From contig CP070696.1 of the NCBI GenBank assembly GCA_020353535.1, positions 38,056 through 70,468 of the forward strand: a stretch of 32,413 bases of DNA. The letters are read 5' to 3'. How positions within the stretch are numbered: the stretch's first letter is position 1; each line of letters begins with the position of its first letter. Position numbers and translations under genes: made by a program. This document shows, in pieces, positions 24,983 to 32,413 of this stretch. Source of the stretch: Spirochaetaceae bacterium (lineage in GTDB: Bacteria; Spirochaetota; Spirochaetia; SZUA-6; DRHE01). The notes below the pieces were generated by a model. It ran no database searches, was not told where the DNA came from, and was given only the letters and a program-made list of their open reading frames with translations.

Positions 24983-26039
24983 GGCCGGACGTGAGGTGAA
25001 AGCAGCCGGAAGACCGACAACGATCAAGCGCTTTCGGGACGAGCAGAAAAAAGAAGGGGCCTACGAATACAGGGATAGGGGGCAACAGACGATTACGCTC
25101 TCCAAAATCGTGGGCAGCGTCAATCGTTATCTCGATTTCGACAGCAAGTTCCGTTTAAAGAAAGACAGACCGCGCGAGCGGTTGCTCGCCATTCGCAACA
25201 TCATGGACAAAGGCAAACCCCTCCCACCAGTCGAACTGTACCAGATAAAGGAAAGCTACTTCGTCGTGGACGGAAACCATCGCATCGCCGTGGCCAAGGA
25301 GCGGGGATTCAATGAGATCAACGCCAGGGTTATCGAGTTCCTGCCCTCCAGGGGCACGGCGGAGAACATCCTCTACCGCGACAGGACCGAATTCGAGGAA
25401 ACCACCGGACTCCGTGGGTCAATCAATCTGACGGAGCCCGGTCAGTACCGTAATCTCCTGAGACAGATCACACAGCACCAGCGATACCTGCAGGAGCAAG
25501 CCGGGACGGACGTCCCCTTCAAGGCGGCGGCTGAAGATTGGTTCAATACCATTTATCGACCCCTGGCAGCAATTGTGGAAAAGGCGGATTTGCTGGCATT
25601 CTTCCCCAAACGTACCGTATCTGATCTCTGTGCCTACATCTCGGTACATCAGTGGGATCGCAGTCATACTCGGACCTTCGGATCCATGATCGACAGAACC
25701 ATAACGCGCAACATGGAGGAGTTTCGAAAGAACATGAAAAACATTGAAGAGAACGATTACCCGGAGATGCTTCGGGAGATCACCGTGTTCGTGCTGATCA
25801 ATATTTCAGCCAAGGGGGAATCCCAGATCCTCGACAGACTCTTCGCACTGGATGAGGTTAGGGAGGTACACTCAGTGCACGGCAGCATCGACGTGATCGC
25901 CAAGCTCGTCCTCACCCGAAATTTGGTATCTTCGGATGCGGAAGTGATCAGTCGCTACGTTCAAAAAAACATCCGCCACATTCCCGGTGTGTTGAGCACC
26001 CAAACCCTGATACCTGGCTTGTCGAAGATCAAGAAGTGA
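24975..26039 (+). CDS. ParB-like N-terminal domain fused to a Lrp/AsnC (RAM) ligand-binding domain
   Basis: 354 residues from the ATG at 24975, which lies inside the end of the phosphoesterase gene; a TTG four codons earlier is less likely. The N-terminus has a ParB/sulfiredoxin-like core with VVDGNHRIAVAKERG (about 97-111). A middle helical section (about 135-255) has no domain that I recognise beyond some DUF4032-like resemblance near ILYRDRTEFEETT. The C-terminus (about 275-345) matches the alpha/beta RAM domain of Lrp/AsnC regulators (EVREVHSVHGSIDVIAKLVL). No helix-turn-helix typical of Lrp is seen. It could be a small-molecule-gated nucleotide-using or DNA-binding regulator; the function is unknown. 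Confidence 0.75.
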   Translation: MSKAGREVKAAGRPTTIKRFRDEQKKEGAYEYRDRGQQTITLSKIVGSVNRYLDFDSKFRLKKDRPRERLLAIRNIMDKGKPLPPVELYQIKESYFVVDGNHRIAVAKERGFNEINARVIEFLPSRGTAENILYRDRTEFEETTGLRGSINLTEPGQYRNLLRQITQHQRYLQEQAGTDVPFKAAAEDWFNTIYRPLAAIVEKADLLAFFPKRTVSDLCAYISVHQWDRSHTRTFGSMIDRTITRNMEEFRKNMKNIEENDYPEMLREITVFVLINISAKGESQILDRLFALDEVREVHSVHGSIDVIAKLVLTRNLVSSDAEVISRYVQKNIRHIPGVLSTQTLIPGLSKIKK

Positions 26040-26040
26040 T

Positions 26041-26200
26041 AAAGGTTGTATGTTCTCAACTATTGCTATTGCTGTCTGGGAATCAGGAATTGACCGCAAC
26101 TGAGTTCCCTGCTACCGTAAAGACTCTGTTACGGTCCCCCGCCGACCCGTAGACAGGCTGAGGGTTGAAGCCGGGAGATTCCCGTAACGACCAATCATCA
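26041..26200 (+). ncRNA. Structured leader resembling a cobalamin riboswitch
   Basis: The untranslated stretch before the ferredoxin gene has elements in the order expected of cobalamin riboswitches. There is a small GTTG/CAAC stem (26045-26060), GGGAA at 26078-26082, CCCTGCTACCGTAA at 26107-26120 (compare the CCCGCxACTGTAA core), and GAAGCCGGGAGA at 26167-26178 like the start of the B12 box. Besides this, TTACGG at 26129-26134 can pair with either ACCGTAA upstream (26114-26120) or CCGTAAC downstream (26182-26188), two exclusive folds. The operon downstream encodes an MttB-family protein, a corrinoid-dependent enzyme type, which supports the idea. The B12 box is imperfect, so this is a candidate. 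Confidence 0.5.
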
Positions 26201-26220
26201 GCCATGAGGAGTAATCGATC

Positions 26221-26691
26221 ATGCCTCCCGTAATTGATAAAAAATTCTGTAACTTCTGCGGAATCTGCTACAACATGTGCCCTCAGGACGTTTTTACCTT
26301 CGAAAAAAAGCAAAAACAAGCACCGGTAATAGCCTATCCGCAAGAATGCTGGTACTGCGGAGCCTGCGTGGTCGACTGCCCGAAAGCGGCGATTTCCCTC
26401 AGACTCCCCCTGCCCCTTCACATCGTTCCCTCGCCAGCTCTGTACGGTTCCCCCGGTCCCGAGGAGAAGGAAAACCTCAGGCGGGCCGCGGATTTCTCCC
26501 GCTCGATTGAGGGTGAGCCCGGCGAGCGTGTCCCGGATATGAGCGTTCCAGGCGCACGTGCCCGGGGTGAGCATCCCCCGGGCGAATCAAACACAGACCA
26601 GCGTACCCCGGCCGAGCCAGATGCGAACGGGCCAGGTCCGATCCGACACGACCCAGCCCGGTCCGGACAGAAGCGGGAGGACAGGGCATGA
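26221..26691 (+). CDS. AprB-like ferredoxin with two [4Fe-4S] motifs and a low-complexity tail
   Basis: 156 residues. Two classical cluster motifs occupy the first 60 residues: CNFCGICYNMCP and CWYCGACVVDCP. The layout and the pairing with the following flavoprotein resemble the beta subunit of adenylylsulfate reductase, in which the C-terminal tail wraps the alpha subunit. Here residues from about 80 onward are rich in Gly, Pro, Arg, Asp and Glu and look disordered. The ATG has GAGGAG at good spacing; the stop overlaps the flavoprotein start by four bases. It probably passes low-potential electrons to or from that partner. No sulfate-activation genes are present, so a true APS reductase is unlikely. 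Confidence 0.85.
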   Translation: MPPVIDKKFCNFCGICYNMCPQDVFTFEKKQKQAPVIAYPQECWYCGACVVDCPKAAISLRLPLPLHIVPSPALYGSPGPEEKENLRRAADFSRSIEGEPGERVPDMSVPGARARGEHPPGESNTDQRTPAEPDANGPGPIRHDPARSGQKREDRA

Positions 26692-28391
26692 ATAAGTTAG
26701 AAATTCAGGAACACACCTGCGACATCTGCGTGGTCGGAGGCGGACTGGCCGGCTGCATGGCAGCGGTACGAGCTGCGGAATTGAACGACGACGTGCTGAT
26801 GGTGGATAAATCCAACCCGGAGCGCTCCGGCTGCGCCGGCACCGGGCTGGATCACATCTGGGGCTACTTCCCGGAGGTCCAAAGCCGGGAAGGGGTGAGC
26901 CTGGAAGCCATGGTGGAGGATCACATCCAAAATGTAGCCCAGGGTTTGATACACAAGAAGATGATACACTACATCACAGCGACAGCTTACGACCGGATTC
27001 TGGATCTGGAACGCTTCGGCGCCAAGATCCGCTTTGACGATTCTACCCTACCGGGCAAACTGCGGCTGCAGTACCAGATGCACGCCAGCCGCAACACCCT
27101 TCACTTCGAGGGCAGGGATATCAAACGCATCCTGAGCAAAGCCGTTCGCAAGGCGGGCGCCCGCATTCTGGACAGGGTGATGATCACGGAGCTGCTCACA
27201 GACGACGGGCAGATTGCCGGAGCCGTGGGCTATGGCACGCGGGACGGGAAGATCCACCTGATCCGAGCCAAGGCTGTGATCATGACAACGGGGCGGATCA
27301 ACCGTCTCTACAAACCGTACCCCGGCCTGACCTTTGCCATCCGTATGCCTCCGGCTCTGACCGGCGACGGCAAGGCGGCCATGTTCCGAGGCGGAGTCGA
27401 GCTGATCAACATGGAGTTCCTCTCCATTCCCGGCCGCTGGTCCTCGAGAAACCTCATTCGCGGCGGCGGGCTTCCTACCGGCTCCTATCAGCCACCGGGG
27501 ATCGGCGTGAACGCCCTGGGCGAGGTGATCCGGCAGCGCAACCACGACGTGGGCAGTAAGACGGTGTACGGTACAGCCAAGACCTTTGCCACGGGCAAGA
27601 GCTTCCAGGGCGAGCTGGAAGCGGGCCGCGGGCCGATCTACGCCGACATGTCCTGGGGAAGCGAGGCTGACCAGGCATATATGCTCTGGGCGGTGGAAAA
27701 CGAGGGGCTGGGACCGGGCTTCCTGCACATCATGGAGCAATATGGACTGGATTTCCGCAAGCACAAGATCGAGCTCTGGCCGATCGAGCCGGAGCACTCC
27801 GCCGCGGCTGCCGGCGGGCCGATCGTGGATGATGCCTGCCAGACCAGCCTCCCCGGCCTGTACGCGGCCGGAGACGAGGCGGGAGGAATACCCGGTAGTG
27901 TGGCTCCCGGAGCCTTCACCATGGGCTATCTGGCAGCGGAGTCGGCGGCCGGACGGGCTGCTCGGAACAAAAACATTCCTGCCGGAGCCGGAGAGGAGCA
28001 GCTGCTCGCCTTCTGCACAGAGATCCTGAACCGATCCGACGGCTATCCCTGGGAGGAAGCCCAGCAGACCGTGCACAACATCATGACCGACTACAATGTG
28101 CACATCCGCTCGGAAACCATGGCCAGGCGGGCACTGGAGTGCCTGGAGTACCTCTCAAACAACATGCGCCTGAGCGCGGCCAATCCCCACGAGCTGACCC
28201 ACTGCCTTGAGATGAGGAACCTGATCGAGTGCGGCAAGATCATCTTCCGCTCGACCATCAAACGCAAAGAGAGCCGGGGCAAGATCTTTCAGCGCAAAGA
28301 CTATCCGCATCAGGATGACGCCAACTGGTTCTGCTTCCTGGGGCAGCGGCTTGACCGAGGCCAGGTCAGGTTCCGGAAACACAACCCTTGA
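26688..28391 (+). CDS. FAD-dependent oxidoreductase, AprA / fumarate-reductase flavoprotein-like
   Basis: 567 residues. The N-terminal dinucleotide fold has VVGGGLAGCMAAVRAAEL (about 15-32), and the C-terminal FAD closure reads GLYAAGDEAGG near 390-400, as in the SdhA/FrdA/AprA superfamily. It resembles AprA in being paired with a two-cluster ferredoxin and in the segment around WPIEPEHSAAAAGGP. The chemistry is unknown. Because an MttB-type methyltransferase follows and a B12-like leader precedes, one possible role is supplying or removing electrons during corrinoid methyl transfer. Oxidation of a methylated amine product is another. The start overlaps the ferredoxin stop (ATGA). Confidence 0.87.
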   Translation: MNKLEIQEHTCDICVVGGGLAGCMAAVRAAELNDDVLMVDKSNPERSGCAGTGLDHIWGYFPEVQSREGVSLEAMVEDHIQNVAQGLIHKKMIHYITATAYDRILDLERFGAKIRFDDSTLPGKLRLQYQMHASRNTLHFEGRDIKRILSKAVRKAGARILDRVMITELLTDDGQIAGAVGYGTRDGKIHLIRAKAVIMTTGRINRLYKPYPGLTFAIRMPPALTGDGKAAMFRGGVELINMEFLSIPGRWSSRNLIRGGGLPTGSYQPPGIGVNALGEVIRQRNHDVGSKTVYGTAKTFATGKSFQGELEAGRGPIYADMSWGSEADQAYMLWAVENEGLGPGFLHIMEQYGLDFRKHKIELWPIEPEHSAAAAGGPIVDDACQTSLPGLYAAGDEAGGIPGSVAPGAFTMGYLAAESAAGRAARNKNIPAGAGEEQLLAFCTEILNRSDGYPWEEAQQTVHNIMTDYNVHIRSETMARRALECLEYLSNNMRLSAANPHELTHCLEMRNLIECGKIIFRSTIKRKESRGKIFQRKDYPHQDDANWFCFLGQRLDRGQVRFRKHNP

Positions 28392-28447
28392 TGAGCGTGA
28401 ATGGGGAAAGATCTCGATCCCCAGCCGCACCGACTCACGGGGAAAAA

Positions 28448-29890
28448 ATGATGAAAGACGACTTCTTTGTTCGCGCTCAGCCACGAATACAACTCCTGGA
28501 AAAGGAGCAGAAAGAGGAGATCCACCGCTCCAGCCTGCGGCTCCTGCAGCGAAACGGAGCCATCGTCCACGAGGAGCAGGCTCTCGGGCTGCTTAGAGAG
28601 GCAGGCTGTACGGTGGATGGAAATCACCGGGTGTTGATTCCCGAGCAGGTGGTCAGCAGGGCTCTCCAGAGCGTGCCGGAAAAGATCGAGATCTACGATC
28701 GAAGCGGAGCTCCGGCCATGTCCCTGGAGGAGCGCAAGGCCCATTTCGGAACAGGATCGGACACCCCCAATGTGATCGATTTCCACAGCGGCAAGCGTCG
28801 GCCCGCCGTGCTCGACGATGTGAAACGGGCCGCTCGACTGGCCGACGGGCTTGACAAAGTGGACTTCATCATGAGTCTGGGCTTGGCCAGCGATACCCCT
28901 GTGGAGCGATCGGACCGCTACCACTTCGCCGCCATGATGGAGAACTCCAGCAAGCCGATCATGTTCACCGCCTGGAGCCTGGAAGGCCTGCAGGACATCC
29001 ACCGGATGGCTGTGATCGCGGCGGGGGACGCGGATCAGCTGCAGAGGCAGCCATTTCTGATCCACTACGCCATGGCCATCGCCCCGTTCATTCATCCCAA
29101 AGATTCCATACAGAAGGTGCTGTTCTGCGCGGAGAAGGGCATTCCCGTTGAGTACCACTCCGTGGACATCGGTGGTTCCACCGCGCCTGCGACCCTGGCC
29201 GGAAGCTTCGTGCAGGGAAACGCCCGCATGTTGAGCGGGCTGGTGATCCATCAGCTGAAATCCCCCGGGGCGCCTTTGATCGTGGACACCTCAGTAGTAT
29301 TCCTTGACATGCAGACCATGGCCTCCCCCTACATGACCCCCGAGGTTCTGCTGGCCTCGATCATGAACAAGGAGATGGCCCTCTACTACGGGATCCCCAC
29401 CTTCGCCAAAGCGGGCGCCGGGGACGCGAAAGTTCTGGACCAGCAGGCGGGTGTGGAGATCGGCATAACCATCTTCAATGAGTATCTGATCGGCAACAAC
29501 CTGATCCACGACATGGGCTATCTGGAGATGGGCATGACCGGATCCCTGGAAAGCCTGGTCATCTGTGACGAGGTGGTGAGCTTCGTAAAACGATTCGGCC
29601 GCGGGGTGGATATCAGCCCCGAACATCTGGCTCTCGAGGTCATCGAGGAAGTCGGACCGGCGGGCAACTACCTGACCCACGACCATACCCTCAAGTACTT
29701 CCGGGAGGAGTTCTGGTTCCCGAATCTGATGGATCACAACAACCACGACAGTTGGGTGAAACAGGGCAGCCGCAGTCTTTTCGATCGAGCCCACCAGAAA
29801 GCTGCGCGGATTCTCGAGGAGCACAGGCCGCGCCCGCTGGAGCAGAAGGTGGTCGAGGAGATCCACCGCATTGCGGCGGGAGGGGCATGA
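28448..29890 (+). CDS. MttB-family corrinoid methyltransferase, non-pyrrolysine type
   Basis: 480 residues, normal for the trimethylamine/glycine-betaine methyltransferase superfamily. The frame is open throughout with no in-frame TAG, so it is not a pyrrolysine enzyme; relatives such as MtgB demethylate glycine betaine or other quaternary amines. Conserved segments include KAGAGDAKVLDQQAG near residue 320-335 and VGPAGNYLTHDHT near 415-427. The ATG at 28448 follows GGGGAAAA; an alternative ATG at 28391 overlaps the flavoprotein stop by one base and adds 19 residues. It should transfer a methyl group to a corrinoid protein, but no mttC-like gene is in the window. A truncated paralogue lies at 22792-23223. 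Confidence 0.9.
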   Translation: MMKDDFFVRAQPRIQLLEKEQKEEIHRSSLRLLQRNGAIVHEEQALGLLREAGCTVDGNHRVLIPEQVVSRALQSVPEKIEIYDRSGAPAMSLEERKAHFGTGSDTPNVIDFHSGKRRPAVLDDVKRAARLADGLDKVDFIMSLGLASDTPVERSDRYHFAAMMENSSKPIMFTAWSLEGLQDIHRMAVIAAGDADQLQRQPFLIHYAMAIAPFIHPKDSIQKVLFCAEKGIPVEYHSVDIGGSTAPATLAGSFVQGNARMLSGLVIHQLKSPGAPLIVDTSVVFLDMQTMASPYMTPEVLLASIMNKEMALYYGIPTFAKAGAGDAKVLDQQAGVEIGITIFNEYLIGNNLIHDMGYLEMGMTGSLESLVICDEVVSFVKRFGRGVDISPEHLALEVIEEVGPAGNYLTHDHTLKYFREEFWFPNLMDHNNHDSWVKQGSRSLFDRAHQKAARILEEHRPRPLEQKVVEEIHRIAAGGA

Positions 29891-29964
29891 ATGATGCGGC
29901 AGAAGGGCTTGTCGATTTGAGGTGGCGTTCGTAGTTTAGTGGATATCAGTAAGGGAGGTATTAC

Positions 29965-30945
29965 GTGAAACAGAAAAAGCTGGGGAGAACAGATCTGAAG
30001 GTTTCCGAAATCGGTTTTGGGGCCTGGGCTATCGGCGGCTCTTGGGGGACCCAAAAAGAGGAGGATTCCCTTGCGGCCTTAAACAGAGCTCTGGATCTGG
30101 GCGTCAACTTCATCGACACCGCCGCCGGCTACGGGGATGGACGGAGCGAACGGATTATCGGCAAGGTGCTGAAAGAGCGAGAGGAGCAGGATCGCGTTAT
30201 CGTAACCACCAAGACCCCTCCGGCTCCGGGACCCTGGCCGCCCTCACCGTACTGCAGGTGGCAGGATCGCTACTCAGAAAAATACTTACGGGAAAACGTC
30301 GAGGAACGTCTGCGAAATCTCGCAACGGATCATCTGGACGTGCTGCTTCTGCATACCTGGACCCGGGCCTGGAATCGGGAACCCAAACCACTGGAGTTCT
30401 TGAAAGCCCTCCAGAAGGAGGGCAAGATTCGCTACTTTGGGATCTCCACACCCGAGCACGATCAAAACGCGCTGGTCGAGTTGATGAAGCGCGGCTGGGT
30501 CGATGCGGTGGAGGTGATCTACAACATCTTCGAGCAGGAACCGGCGGCGGAGCTCCTCCCCGTGGCGGCGGAAAACAACGTCGGGGTGATCGCCCGCATG
30601 CCCTTCGACGAAAGCGCCCTGACCGGCAAACTGACAGAGCAGACCCGCTTTGAAGAGGGGGATTTTCGGAACAAATACTTCATGGGGGATCGGCTCAAGC
30701 GCACCGTGAAGGAAGTGGAAAAGGTCCAAGAAGATATAGCCGGAAGCGGATATACGCTGCCCCAGGCGGCCTTGAAGTTCCAATTGGCTCACCCAGCTGT
30801 CAGTACCTCCATCCCCGGCATGCGCAACGTTCAGCAGGTGGAGGCTAACCTGGCCGTTTCCGAGATGCCCGACATGCCCGAGGAGATGATCAAGCTCCTA
30901 CAGAAGCACAACTGGCGCAGGGCCTTCTGGTACGAGGGACGATAG
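29965..30945 (+). CDS. Aldo/keto reductase
   Basis: 326 residues with the family tetrad visible: Asp in FIDTAAGYGDG, Tyr in the same segment, Lys in TTKTPP, and His in DVLLLHTW. The C-terminal NADP-binding part shows SIPGMRNVQQVEAN. The GTG start has a strong GGGAGGT eight bases ahead. It follows the methyltransferase gene by 74 bases and may be in the same transcript. These cytosolic enzymes reduce aldehydes or ketones, or oxidise sugars, with NADP(H). The substrate is not clear; an insert around TPPAPGPWPPSPYCRWQ before the His region is somewhat unusual. Confidence 0.9.
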   Translation: MKQKKLGRTDLKVSEIGFGAWAIGGSWGTQKEEDSLAALNRALDLGVNFIDTAAGYGDGRSERIIGKVLKEREEQDRVIVTTKTPPAPGPWPPSPYCRWQDRYSEKYLRENVEERLRNLATDHLDVLLLHTWTRAWNREPKPLEFLKALQKEGKIRYFGISTPEHDQNALVELMKRGWVDAVEVIYNIFEQEPAAELLPVAAENNVGVIARMPFDESALTGKLTEQTRFEEGDFRNKYFMGDRLKRTVKEVEKVQEDIAGSGYTLPQAALKFQLAHPAVSTSIPGMRNVQQVEANLAVSEMPDMPEEMIKLLQKHNWRRAFWYEGR

Positions 30946-30994
30946 GGTTGGCGGATACCCCAGAGAGATCCGGCTCGTCTGGTGCCGTACGGAC

Positions 30995-31765
30995 ATGAAA
31001 CACACTTGCCTCGTGGGTGCGGTGCTGGCAATGGGATTGCTGTATCCTCAATTCGGTGGAGCCGGCAATCCCACAGTCCAGAACATCATATCCGAGTTGC
31101 AGCGAACCGATGCAGCCCGGGAAGCATCGATCCACGACATGGTATACACAGCCGAGACCACGGTGGTGGAATGGGAAGATGTCTCCCGCACCACGGTAAA
31201 GAGCGAAACCCTCTCGATGCGCACGGTTTACGTGCGCGAGCCGGACCAGATGCGGAATGAGTATCTATCCATGAGCGTCGACGGGCGCGAGCTCGGCAAA
31301 AAGGAGATACAGCGGGAGCTAGCCCGGCAAAGGCGGGGCGGGCGATCCGAGGGCGAAAGAGAGTACCAGAGTCCTTTCAGCCCCGAAGCAACTGACTTGT
31401 ACAAGTTCACCCTGAAAGGTGAGGATGTGTTCGCAGGGCAGGCCGTCTGGCTGGTGGACTTCCGTCCCAAAGAGCCGGAGGAAAACCTGTTTGCCGGTAC
31501 AGCCTTCGTCTCTCAATCCGCATATCAGGTTGTGTTCGTGGAGATGGTTCCGGCGGTGCTTCCCGGAGTGCTGAAAGAGTTCTCCATGAACGTCCGCTTC
31601 GCTCCGGTGGGAGAGTACTGGCTGCCCTCGGTGTTCAGTATGGATATGAGGGTACGCATCAGCTTCCTGGTGACCCTGGCTGAGCGAATCTTCAGCATCG
31701 AAGACCGCTATTCGGATTACAGACTGAATGTAGGACTAGATGAGCGGATATTTACGGGCGAATAG
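30995..31765 (+). CDS. Exported LolA-like / outer-membrane lipoprotein-sorting-type protein
   Basis: 256 residues. The N-terminus has a short basic start, a hydrophobic core (LVGAVLAMGLLY) and a small-residue region (GGAGN), as in a Sec signal peptide without a lipobox. The mature part alternates beta-strand-like segments ending in EDRYSDYRLNVGL, which recalls the half-barrel fold of LolA-type proteins. Placement is periplasmic. A Gln/Arg/Glu-rich stretch (about 100-125) is probably a flexible loop. The ATG lacks a clear Shine-Dalgarno. The family assignment is by general resemblance only. Confidence 0.6.
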   Translation: MKHTCLVGAVLAMGLLYPQFGGAGNPTVQNIISELQRTDAAREASIHDMVYTAETTVVEWEDVSRTTVKSETLSMRTVYVREPDQMRNEYLSMSVDGRELGKKEIQRELARQRRGGRSEGEREYQSPFSPEATDLYKFTLKGEDVFAGQAVWLVDFRPKEPEENLFAGTAFVSQSAYQVVFVEMVPAVLPGVLKEFSMNVRFAPVGEYWLPSVFSMDMRVRISFLVTLAERIFSIEDRYSDYRLNVGLDERIFTGE

Positions 31766-31798
31766 TACAGGTTCTTCTTGATCAAAACAGGTTGGATT

Positions 31799-32413
31799 TC
31801 AACCCTTCAGGGCACCGATGGCGATACCCTGCTGAAAGTACTTTCGAAAGAAAATGAACACGATTACCGGCGGAACAATTGCCAGCAGGATCACAGCGGA
31901 CATCACACCGAAATTCCAATACTCTTCTTTCAGGAAAGTAATGCCCACAGCCAGTGGATAGGAGCGGGAAGAGGAGGCCAGGGTCATACCGAGCGGGTAC
32001 TCTCCCCAGACGCTCCCGAAGGTCAGGATCGTCACCACCAGTAATCCATTTTTAGAGACGGGCAGCATTATGTTGAACCAGGTTCGAAAGGCACTGCAGC
32101 CGTCGATTTCTGCGGAATCGATCAATTCATCGGGGATGCTCTTGTAGATTGCCTGCATGATAAAGATGGCGAAAGGAACATTCACGGCAATATTGGGAAG
32201 TATCAATCCAAGTAGTGTGTCGTTGATGCCGATCCTGAATTCCATGATGAAAAGCGGGATCAGGATCGCTCCCAAAGGAAAGGTCATGGTAAGAAGCATG
32301 AGGCTCAACAGGGCTTTTCTTCCGAAGAATCTGAACTTGGAAAAACCGAATCCTCCGGCTGCACCAAGCATCACAACTACAAGATCAACTACCACGGTGA
32401 TAACGACGCTGTT
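31799..32413 (-). CDS. Carbohydrate ABC transporter permease, MalG type (partial)
   Basis: The frame is open to the window edge, so the N-terminus is missing; about 204 residues remain. Several membrane helices are visible, and the cytoplasmic EAA loop reads SAEIDGCSAFRTWFNIMLP, the site that contacts the ATPase subunit. The end, FFRKYFQQGIAIGALKG, is the standard C-terminus of MalG/UgpE-type permeases. It imports a sugar or sugar alcohol with a partner permease and binding protein that must lie beyond the window. It is convergent with the LolA-like gene, 33 bases apart. Confidence 0.9.
   Translation of the reverse strand, partial: NSVVITVVVDLVVVMLGAAGGFGFSKFRFFGRKALLSLMLLTMTFPLGAILIPLFIMEFRIGINDTLLGLILPNIAVNVPFAIFIMQAIYKSIPDELIDSAEIDGCSAFRTWFNIMLPVSKNGLLVVTILTFGSVWGEYPLGMTLASSSRSYPLAVGITFLKEEYWNFGVMSAVILLAIVPPVIVFIFFRKYFQQGIAIGALKG

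Noticed and set aside
26221..28391. True dissimilatory APS reductase (aprBA)
   Set aside because: The pair resembles AprBA in layout only. No sat, qmo or dsr genes are nearby, the ferredoxin tail is unlike AprB, and an MttB gene follows in the operon.
28448..29890. Pyrrolysine-containing trimethylamine methyltransferase
   Set aside because: There is no in-frame TAG; the frame is continuous. It belongs to the broader non-pyrrolysine branch.
29922..29950. Sequence resembling the 5' half of a tRNA (GTTCGTAGTTTAGTGGATA) before the aldo/keto reductase gene
   Set aside because: The D-stem does not pair and no anticodon arm, T arm or acceptor 3' strand follows; the stretch runs straight into the ribosome site. 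Too short to call even a remnant.
31778..32044. Plus-strand open frame of 88 codons at the window end
   Set aside because: It is antisense to the ABC permease gene and shows no independent evidence.

Overview
The window is chromosomal DNA of a moderately GC-rich, probably anaerobic or facultative, heterotrophic bacterium. Gene content (sugar-kinase, Gfo/Idh and ABC-permease genes, MttB-type methyltransferase genes, molybdenum hydroxylases, a compact Tat cluster, an ATCase without PyrI, a DUF4143 ATPase) would fit a free-living spirochaete or a similar Gram-negative anaerobe. I cannot fix the phylum from the sequence. No rRNA, confident tRNA, CRISPR array, insertion sequence or phage gene was found.

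Layout. 1-2000: end of tag (3-methyladenine glycosylase I), carbamate kinase preceded by a 25-bp palindrome, and a small cysteine-based phosphatase. 2000-5450: a tight E1alpha-E1beta-E2 2-oxoacid (probably pyruvate) dehydrogenase operon without E3. 5500-9100: a divergent PfkB-kinase / IclR-regulator pair, a GNAT gene behind iclR, and a Gfo/Idh/MocA dehydrogenase. An identical 11-bp motif lies upstream of both the kinase and the dehydrogenase, so it may be the IclR operator. 9100-11100: a gene-poor stretch with an orphan terminator, then a radical SAM protein with a B12-binding-like N-terminus. 11130-19700: two complete molybdenum-hydroxylase sets facing away from each other. The minus-strand set (FAD, 2Fe-2S, Mo subunits) keeps the xanthine-oxidase substrate residues; the plus-strand set (Mo, FAD, 2Fe-2S) has lost them and is translationally coupled to an aspartate-carbamoyltransferase gene.

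19700-24400: a small membrane protein, a DUF4143 ATPase with a near-leaderless promoter, a minus-strand tatC-tatB-tatA cluster, a 5'-truncated remnant of an MttB-type methyltransferase, and an agmatinase-family ureohydrolase carrying an 18-bp tandem duplication. 24377-26039: a metallophosphoesterase overlapping a ParB-like / Lrp-RAM fusion gene. 26040-29890: a structured leader resembling a cobalamin riboswitch, followed by an AprB-like ferredoxin, an AprA/SdhA-like flavoprotein and a full-length non-pyrrolysine MttB-family methyltransferase. 29965 to the end: an aldo/keto reductase, an exported LolA-like protein, and the 3' part of a sugar ABC permease gene on the minus strand.

The most notable ideas are: (i) two functionally divergent molybdenum hydroxylases with a coupled carbamoyltransferase and a nearby carbamate kinase, which could form a purine/N-heterocycle to carbamoyl-phosphate to ATP route; and (ii) a B12-riboswitch-like leader in front of a ferredoxin-flavoprotein-MttB operon, suggesting a dedicated redox partner for corrinoid methyl transfer. 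Both are inferences from sequence and context.
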